Source of the DNA: Anarhynchus alexandrinus
Lineage: Eukaryota; Chordata; Aves; Charadriiformes; Charadriidae
DNA: 64,000 nt
Direction of reading: 5' to 3'
NCBI GenBank assembly: GCA_008711295.1
Contig: VUYV01000327.1
Span: 688,428-752,427, forward strand
Shown here: positions 56,401-64,000 of the stretch, in pieces
How positions within the stretch are numbered: the first letter of the stretch is position 1
How the letters are laid out: each line of letters opens with the position of its first letter
Made by a program: the position numbers and the translations under genes
The notes under the pieces: model-generated
The model's database searches: none
Told to the model about the DNA's origin: nothing
What the model saw: only the letters and a program-made list of their open reading frames with translations

Positions 56401-57376
56401 GCTATTAAGAAAAACGAACTTTGAGATGAACCCAGGGAAAGGCACAACAGCCAAAGTGAAACAGCAGCAGTGGAAGCCCTGCAGATAGCTCACTGGGGAC
56501 CTGGCCTGGTGTAAGTGCTCTGCTTTCTGTGGCCAGCTGGAAAATCTGCAGCCGTTTCATTTCCACCAAGAAACCCGGAACATCTGGGAGAGCCTCAGAG
56601 CTGAATTAGATGCAAAATAAATCAGTCTTTGTGTCTTTTTTTTTCCCCTCAATAAAGTCACTTTGCCATCTCAGTTTCCCACATGCTGCAGCTAGGAGAA
56701 GTCAGGCTGATGAAGAAGCAAGCTGGGGTGATGGTACACCTCGGAGCCCTTGCTCTGCGTTGCCTGCAGATTCAGGAGGTCAATGCATCAGTTGCAGTTT
56801 GCCCTTGGGCTCTTTCCTTTCACCTTCTCTTGGTCAGAGAAGGTCAGATGTATATTGTTGTACCTGCGAACCACACTGAGATCTGAACGCAATCCTGGTC
56901 TCCTTGGTGAGTGTCAAAGGCACGGAAGCCCAGATAAGAGAGGTCAGTCATGGAGAGGATCTTCCAATACCATGGCCATGAGAGAGCCGCCAACCTAAAG
57001 GCTTTAGCAGGTGAAGATGCTGGAGGTGACAACATACCATCTAGAGGAGCAGAGGTCAGGGCAAAGACGTAGCTGAGGAGACAAATGGAGATTTTGGAGC
57101 TGGGGAGCCTGTCCAGGCAGAAGGCTCAGGTCAGGGGCAGCGGTGGAGGTGCTGCGACTTCCCCAAGCCCTCTCTTGAGTTTCTGAGCCAACATGAGCTG
57201 GAAACTTCCCCAGAACCAGGCAAACAGCCCAGGAGAAGCTGAGCTCTGGACTAGTGAGGATGGTGCCTGGAGCGCAGAGGAAGCCGAGGTCGTAAAAGCC
57301 AGTTAAGAGTGAGGGCAGTGGGACCAATCTATTTGAAATCTTCCTGCAGGGCTGTGCCACAGTTTTAAGAGCATCT
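53401..57376. other. Intergenic, no gene seen
   Basis: No recognisable exons or RNA genes. A poly-A run with one N lies at 55689-55706. Open frames are short and overlapping. Confidence 0.5.
55689..55706. repeat. Poly-A run ending in an ambiguous base
   Basis: Seventeen A followed by N. Probable assembly uncertainty in a homopolymer. The upstream 500 bases do not match a gene I recognise, so a processed pseudogene cannot be supported. Confidence 0.85.
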
Positions 57377-57437
57377 CTCTGGAGGTGCTCGAGCCCTCTG
57401 GAGGTGCCCAAACCCTCTGGAGGTGCCCAAGCCCTCT
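57377..57437 (+). repeat. 19-bp tandem repeat, 3.2 copies
   Basis: The unit ctctggaggtgcccaaacc and variants repeats at 57377-57395, 57396-57414 and 57415-57433, with ctct of a fourth. The first copy differs most. Confidence 0.88.
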
Positions 57438-57849
57438 TAGCAAAGCAGTTTCCCAGCTGCATCCCCAGCATCTTCCCGCAGTGCCAAGACCCACCTGCCT
57501 GTGCGCTTCCCCGTGAAGAAGATACCTCGATGCTATGGAGGCAAGAGCAGGAGAAGATGCTTGGTTGGGTAGGTGGAGAACAGTCGTTTTGTCGCCGCTG
57601 TAGAAAGCGCTCAGCCCATCGGAGATTTGGGGGAACCCAATTCCGCCACGGGGCCGAGCGCCCGCAGCCCAGCGCACCGGAGGAGGAAGGGATGGATCCC
57701 AGCCCTCGGGCAGGGATGGCACTGGGTGTTTCACGGGTCACCTGAGCACAACGGCCATTTCCAGGGATGTTCTTGGGCACAATAAAAGGCTCTGCACATG
57801 TTTTTTCCAGCCAAACCCAGCTCGGGTGGGTCCGTTCTGCGCCCTGACA
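57438..57849. other. Intergenic, no gene seen
   Basis: No recognisable feature other than open frames of random type. Confidence 0.45.
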
Positions 57850-58420
57850 TAGCAGAGGCCCTGAGCTTAATTCTGAAAGTACAATAAAAATCCCCTCTAA
57901 TAAACAAATTCACAGCGGTCTTAATAATGCCAACCCTCTTTTTTTTTCCTTTGTAGCAACCAATGGGGAAGCCACCTCAAGCTGGTTTTTCCCCATCCTA
58001 TTTCTGTCTCCATCTCCCATTTCCTTCTATCCAATATTACCTTCCAAATTCCAGCTCTGATCCTCGGATAATTCGAACATATTGCATTGCTTTACAAACT
58101 GTGTTATTTTATCCCTTTCACCTGCCACTTTTCTTTTAGATAAACACTCATAACTCCCAACATATCACTTTAACTCTTTGACTGTCACTGGAAATTGAAC
58201 CAGCCGAGACTTTCACAGGGGAAATTCTTTCCTCTCCTTTTCTTCTCCGTTGTGTGCGTTAAGCCAAGCAAAATCTCACCTGCCTTAGCACCGTCTTCAG
58301 ATCATTTTACTTAAGCTCTGCCTAATAATTTCACCAACTTCTGGGGTTATTGTATCTGTCCAGGCCGGACTTGTGGTGTAAAGCTGTCTTAATCACAGCT
58401 CCTTGTTGAGGGCTACTTAT
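57850..58420. promoter_or_regulatory. AT-rich candidate conserved noncoding element
   Basis: About 550 bases of low GC with no long open frame, and cores such as cttaattctg, ctctaataaacaaattc, cttaataatgcc and cctaataatttcacc. It resembles the upstream AT-rich blocks and lies 9-9.4 kb downstream of the WNT4 stop. Regulatory role inferred from composition. Confidence 0.3.
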
Positions 58421-58836
58421 TTCCTGCCCCAACCGTCACCTCTCGGGATTTGAAGACCCTGAGCTGCGCACAGGACACCAGATTTAGATACAGGCATGAC
58501 AAATCTTACACCCATTTCCCATCCCAATGCAAGGGACACGGACAGCGCCATGAGCAGCAGCTGAGCAAAACGCTCCCCAACGAGGAGCATTTTCCTGGTG
58601 CTCCTTCCACATCACTGCCAGCACTCAAAGTCCAGCCCCGCCTCGTCCTCGCTGTTGGATCTGAGCTCAGACTTGCTCCAGCATCACCTCTTGCACATCA
58701 GCAGTGTCGTGGCCAGCCAGAAACAAGCCACGGTGGAGCTGGGGAACAACAAAAACATGGGGCAGAGGGAAAAAGTTGCAAGCTGGAAATCTCTTTTTTC
58801 CCTACAAACAAAAATCAGGAGCACTCACTCATCATT

Positions 58837-59801
58837 AGTCCTGTTCAATATATTCCAGTCCTGTTCAATAGATTCATCAATGACCTGCATGTAGGGATAG
58901 AGTGTACCATCAGCAAGTTTGCTGATGACACAAAACTGGGAGGGGTGGCTGACATGCCAGAAGGCTGTGCCACCATACAGCGTGACCTGGACAGGCTGGA
59001 GAGTTGGGAAGAGAGAAACCTTATGAAATTCAACAAGAACAAATGTAGGGTACTGCATCTGGGGAGGAATAACCCCATGCACCAGTACAGGTTGGGGCTG
59101 ACCTCCTGGAGAGCTGCTCTGTGGAAAGGGACCTGGGAGTCCTGGTGGACAACAGGATGCCCATGAGCCAGCAATGAGCCCTGGTGGCCAAGAAGGCCAA
59201 TGGCATCCTGGGGGGCATCAAGAAGAGTGTGGCCAGCAGGTGGAGGGAGGTCATCCTCCCCCTCTGCTCTGCCCTGGTGAGGCCACATCTGGAGCACTGT
59301 GTCCAGTTCTGGGCTCCCTGGGTCAAGAAGGACAGGGAACTGCTGGAGAGGGTCCAGCAAAGGGCTACAAAGATGATGAGGGGACTGGAGCATCTTTCTT
59401 ATGGGGAAAGGCTGAGGGACTTGGGGCTTTTCAGTCTGGAGAAGAGAAGACTGAGGGGGGAATCTTATCAACGCTTACAAATACTTAAACAGAGGGTGCC
59501 AGGGGGATGGGAACAGTCTTTTTTCAGCGGTGCCCAGTGACAGGACAAGAGGGAACGGGCACAAACTTGACCATAGCAAGTTCCATCTCAACATGAGGAG
59601 GGACTTCTCTCCTGTGAGGGTGGCAGAGCACTGGCACAGGCTGCCCAGAGCGGTGGGCGAGTCTCCCACTCTGGAGACATTCCAAACACACCGGGACACT
59701 GTCCTGTGCAACTGCTGTAGGTGACCCTGCTCTGGCAGGGGGTGGCACTGGATGATGTCCAGAGGTCCCTTCCAACCCTGACCAGTCTGTGATTCTGTGA
59801 T
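58837..59801 (+). mobile_element. CR1 LINE fragment with broken reverse-transcriptase frame
   Basis: About 965 bases of sense CR1. The first frame encodes FINDLH..., then FADDTKLGG, the palm-domain active-site motif of the reverse transcriptase, and continues to about 59100. A frameshift moves the rest (59184-59540) to another frame with [14 protein letters not shown] and [13 protein letters not shown], typical of the CR1 ORF2 C-terminus. It ends in a degenerate octamer tail (gattctgtgat). It is 5' truncated and inactive. The first 20 bases (58837-58856) are duplicated at 58857-58876. Confidence 0.95.
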
Positions 59802-62029
59802 CATTCTCACACCCATCACCCTGTTCAGCTCCTTGGGCTTCGCTGTGCCTGCCCTCCTCAGGACCCAAAGCCACCTCCTGTAATCATGGGATCAACTTCC
59901 TTCAAAACGTCCAATCCCCTTGGTCTTCCCAACCTTAAGTGCCTTAAAACCTGTTGTCCTTCCCCAAACTTCCTCCTTCAGGACACTGGACCAAAGGGGT
60001 TTTTGGTTGGAGTTCACTAAGGCAGGGCTTTTGCGCGGAAGTCACCCAGCTTGCACAGAGCCCCTGCACAGGTCAGAGCCGGCAGCAGCCATTCAGGTGT
60101 GCTGAAAGGAGACCAGCATTGAACATCTCCTTCTTCACCTGCGACAGATGGACCCGCACTGAGGCCTGCCGAAAATCCTACCTTGGCCAAGCGCTCCTCA
60201 CTGCTGGGCCACCACAGCCAGCAGCCTGCTCCTCTGCCTCCCATGCGCCTCACCACCACCGTGTCCTCAGTTTGGGTGTCATCCCAGTCCAGATGGGCCA
60301 TGAGAACATGTCACACATGGGGCAGGTAAGGTGGTAATGGAGAGAAGCTACTTGGAGCACAACTTTCTTGCTCCCACGTGAAAGCATCTCCTGGCATTCA
60401 CCAGTGGATGCAGTGCTTACTGTCACCTTCCTCCAGGGCCGCCTCCACCATTCTTCAGACATCGTTTTTGGGGGAAAAGAGCCAAAACACGAGGGTCTTG
60501 GGAGGTCCCTCACTAATGCAGGCTGACCTCCTGGCCTTAGCGCTCCACCGTGGACCCAAAACATTGCATCCCCTTCCCACCAGCACCCCTCAAAACCAGA
60601 ACTCAGAAGCCACCAGTGGAACCAGATGGACTAAAGCTCTGACACGAGGGATGGCTGGTTGGAAACACCTCACGGTTCAGGGGGGATGCCACAGCGCTCC
60701 GAAAACTGCTGCTGGCTCCCTTGCCATGAGCCTCAAAAGGCTGCTGGGAGGTGCCTGGGTTAACAGGGCTGCTCCACAGAGATCCACCCGCTCAGCCCGG
60801 GGTCACAGCCGCTCTGTGTCGCAACGTCTCTCTGAGTCATCCGTTTCCTCCCAGTCACCGAAAATGGCCTCAAAGTTTGCACAGATGGTGCTTAATCCCC
60901 GTTTGGACAATGGGCGTTTGGGCTTTTAAAGTAAATGAAAGCAGAGGGAGGGAGGGGGTGGCGCGGGGTGGGAGAGGGCACAGGCAGGACCACAGGATGG
61001 AGGTCAGCGGCGCAGCGAGCTGGGCAGTGCTCAGCATCCAGCAGGGATGCAGGCGTTGGACAGGCAGCCCGGTTTAGCCCACAGAGGCTCAAAGCAGCAG
61101 TCAGTGGTAAATCTCAGAGGGATGAGGACCAGAGGACCACATCCCCTGGATAAGGACCAGTGGACCATGCCCACCCCAGGGACCTCAGCCTGCCCGGGGC
61201 TTTCTGTCCTCGACCTGGCCGAGAGCCTTCTCCCTGCACATGGCCCTGGGGGTGCCGTGGGTCAACAGCACGGTCATGGCTGCATGAGAGACAGTGGTAG
61301 GGTTGGTGGCATCTTCCCAAGGCCAAGACAGCATCTGGCAGCACCTCCTCCTGCCCTAGATCCCACCCAGCTCTGGGAAAGGACATCCCCCAATCCCACC
61401 ACGGATGGAGAGCTGATGCCACTGGGAACACTGGTGAATTTGGCCTACTCAAAGGGGAATGATGCTGCAAACGGAAATGCTCAGCACCCCATCACGTGCA
61501 CCCAGGGCTTTGGTGCTGGCATGGCTGGAGGTCCCAGAAACGCTCTGTACAACACGCAGGGTGGTGCTTTGAAGGCCTCTCCTCGCTTGCCTGCCCTCAG
61601 CTGGACTCATACCGAGGTGGGGGAACTGGACCTCTTTGTGCCACCACCCCAGCCCCAAAAGCTGTGGCAGGACCAGGTACAGCGAAGGGACAGGGATGGA
61701 GGGGCTCAGCCCGTGCCTGCGCGAGGGGGAAGCCCTTCTGCGGGGCAAAATCCTCCTTTCCCACCGCTCGCCCTCCCCAGCCACCGGTCGGAGCACTGGG
61801 GAATTTACAAACAAGCGTGAAAGCAAAGCTGGGCTGGGGACAGGGCAGGGGGAGCCAGCGGGGCTCAGCAGGGGGATTCGGGGCAGGGAAAGCCTCTTCC
61901 TTACCAGTTTCCCCTCTCCAGCCCCGGAGAGATGACGTGGGGCAGGGGAAGGGGGTTGCTCTTTCTCCACTGAAAGCAAAGCGTCGCATCTCAGTCCCAG
62001 AGCTCCGGAGCAACTGGGTCAGAGCCGAA
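59802..62029. other. Intergenic, no gene seen
   Basis: A 257-codon frame (61047-61820) and others overlap on both strands, with no protein family recognised and no convincing splice structure. Confidence 0.5.
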
Positions 62030-62420
62030 AAACCTCCGCTCCCCGCGGGTTAAGTGGGGCTGACACAGCCGGGAGAGGGGAGGTATTGAAGTCTGGAGAG
62101 CCCCGAGCGAAGCAGCACGGGGCCAGCTTTCCTCCCCGGCTGCGCGCGCTGTCCCCGTCCCGCGTTGGCGTCCGTTCGACAGAGCCCCGCACTTCAGAAG
62201 CAATTAGCAGCCGAGTTGAACTAATTCCCCGCCTGGCGGGTCCAACACAAACAGGGCGCGCTGGCCCGCGCCCCACACCTCCGCGCGCATTCACCTCTGT
62301 TTCGGAGGGCCGGGGCGTCCCTGCCAAAAGCAACACAAATAACCCGCTGCTTCTCCAGGTTAAGAGGCAGCCCTGGAGGGCTGGAGCTTGGTGGCCGGGG
62401 CCGCGCACGCTGCCGCCGGC
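62030..62420. promoter_or_regulatory. CpG island-like segment downstream of WNT4
   Basis: Dense CpG dinucleotides, especially 62130-62300 (gctgcgcgcgctg, cccgcgttggcgtccgttcgac, gcccgcgccccacacctccgcgcgc). AT-containing homeodomain-like cores are embedded (agcaattagcag, gaactaattcc). It could be a promoter of an unannotated transcript or a CpG-island enhancer. No coding exon was recognised next to it. Confidence 0.4.
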
Positions 62421-64000
62421 TCCGTAGCGGGGAGAAAAGCAGCCTCTGTTAACAGCTCGGGTCAGGACGGAGGCAGGCAACAAGGATTCGTGTATGCGGT
62501 GTTTGTCCCGGAGCGGGGGGGAAGAGAGGTGGGAGGGCTGGGGGTGGGCAGCGAGGGAGTCCCGAGCCGGGGNGTGGTGGGGGGGGAAATGCTGCTGGGC
62601 CCCCTCGTCCCAGCACCGGTCCCTGCCGCTCGGCTCGGGCACCGCCGGGATGCAGGTCATCACAGGGATCGCCCGATGCCTTCTGGAGCCAGGGATGTTC
62701 CTGGGCTCGGTGACAGCCCCTGGCAGCGTTTTGGGACTCACCTAGGGGCTCCTGCACCTGTTTGGACTTGGCGATGCTGCCGCGCAAGCAGGGTCGCCGG
62801 GCTCTGCTGAGGCGGGTGGCGATTCGGGGTGCAAGAGGTTTGCAGAGTTAAAAATCGGGCCCCGTCTCTCCAAGGAGAGAACGCAGGACCCGTTTTGTGA
62901 CAATGAAGGGACCCAGGCTGCTCTCCAGGAGACAAACCCACCGACGGCTGAAGACAGGAGGGGACACGGCAGCCAACCCACCCCCTTGGCACGCCAGCCC
63001 GCAGCACGCCAGCGCCGCTTGGAGCCCTTTGGCAGCGGGCACCATGCTGCCGTTGCCAGGCCAGGATGCCACCCACGCAGCCCCGAGCAGGTCAGGGCTG
63101 CCCGCCTTGTGCGAGCACGCCGAGACAGCCCCAGGGCAGCAGCCGAGCACCCATCGGAGCCAGCACACACGGAAACATGTCGGGAGCGGTGCGGGAGAGC
63201 AGCCGGAGGGGTTAGGGCAGCGCTGAGCACCGTGTCTCGCCTGGGATCAGCATGTACTGGGGATGCCAGGTGGCATCCGAGGCTGTGACCCCGGCGTGCC
63301 AGCTCCTCCTCAACGTTCACTGCTCCTGGAGTTGGGGCCGTATCTATCCCACCCATCATCCACGCCAGGATCATGCTGGGGGCACCCGCTAGAGGAAGGG
63401 AGACGAGAGCTGCGTCCCCGAGCATCAGCCCCAAATCCACATCTCCCACGCGTGGCCAGGGACAAACCCTGCCTCCATGGGGTCCCTTCAAGCGCACGCG
63501 GACAGGCAGGGACTTGGGTACCCATCCCACCCACACTTGTCCAACCAGCCCCAGCACATCCCCCCCTTGCACAAATCAGGCTCCCGCAGCCTGCCCAGAG
63601 AGGGGGACCGACTTCTTCAAGCGTCACAGGGCGCACACCAGCCTTTAGCCCACGGATGCTTTGTCTTCTGTGAGCAGAGGTCTGTCCAGTCCCTGGTCTG
63701 TCCAGCCCCTGTTGCAACGCACGGCTGGAGATCCATCCCAGCGGAGCGCTGCCCGGCTCCAGACACGTTCCCACACGCGCTGCCAAATCACAGCCGCTGC
63801 CCCAAGCAGGCGATGGAGAGGTCCCGGGGTCAAGCTATTAAGCCTCCTATCTGTTTAAACCCTTAAGCTGTCCTGTGATCTTGGCCAGGCATCCCCACGC
63901 TGGAGCCCATGGTGGGGAGGGAGAGGGGCGTTCAGCGAACGATGCCTCGTGCAAGCGCCCCGAGGAGCCAAGGACTGGGGGCTGCCAGGACTCGGGGAAG
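62421..64000. other. Intergenic, GC-rich, no gene seen
   Basis: One ambiguous base lies at 62573 within a G run. Frames up to 276 codons (62742-63572 minus) overlap frames on the other strand and show no recognisable protein. No part of CDC42, the expected neighbour on this side in mammals, was recognised. Confidence 0.5.

Noticed and set aside
58450..59166. 238-codon frame with a reverse-transcriptase motif as a host gene
   Set aside because: The FADDTKLGG motif and following residues belong to a truncated, frameshifted CR1 element. It is not a cellular or viral gene.
62742..63572. 276-codon minus-strand frame
   Set aside because: Overlaps plus-strand frames of similar size and has no known motif.
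1..64000. CRISPR arrays, operons, toxin-antitoxin or phage modules
   Set aside because: Spliced vertebrate gene, CR1 LINEs and base composition show avian nuclear DNA. No regularly spaced repeats or bacterial gene organisation is present.

Overview
The window looks like a GC-rich stretch of a bird genome, probably a microchromosome. It carries CR1 LINE fragments ending in the avian-type (ATTCTATG)n tail. It has one clear vertebrate gene, WNT4, with conventional GT-AG introns, and very few other interspersed repeats. Nothing prokaryotic, plasmid-like or CRISPR-like was seen. The species cannot be named from the sequence alone.

Layout. Positions 1-32864 hold no recognisable protein-coding gene. 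They contain three minus-strand CR1 fragments (about 888-1560, 20159-20670, 28027-28256), short simple repeats, and several AT-rich blocks full of homeodomain-type cores that look like distal regulatory elements. Two motifs stand out here. One is a perfect consensus palindromic oestrogen response element at 1924-1938. The other is a perfect palindrome of two inverted TCF/LEF sites at 32178-32191, inside an enhancer-like block about 1.3 kb upstream of the WNT4 start codon. A 510-base run of N (32865-33374) removes most of the WNT4 promoter.

WNT4 is on the plus strand. Five coding exons (33476-33552, 44893-45128, 47634-47765, 48176-48318, 48528-48995) join to 1056 nt, giving 351 residues. The product has a signal peptide, 24 cysteines after it, the lipid-acceptor serine S212 and N-glycosylation sites at N88 and N297. 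Intron 1 is 11.3 kb and carries candidate regulatory sites, notably a SOX-type inverted repeat with forkhead and TCF/LEF sites at 35455-35525. Intron 2 contains a CR1 insertion that stops 26 bases before exon 3. The 3' UTR probably runs to an ATTAAA signal at 51440, though this is inferred.

Downstream (about 51.5-64 kb) there is no convincing gene. It holds a longer CR1 fragment with a broken reverse-transcriptase reading frame (58837-59801), small tandem repeats, AT-rich blocks, and a CpG-rich island near 62.03-62.42 kb. In mammals WNT4 lies between ZBTB40 (5' side) and CDC42 (3' side). Neither was recognised here, so the window is read as WNT4 plus flanking regulatory DNA.

I looked for an undescribed system and found none. 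The noteworthy content is regulatory: hormone-, SOX-, TCF- and PBX-type sites around a sex-determination and kidney developmental gene, and a transposon almost touching a splice acceptor.
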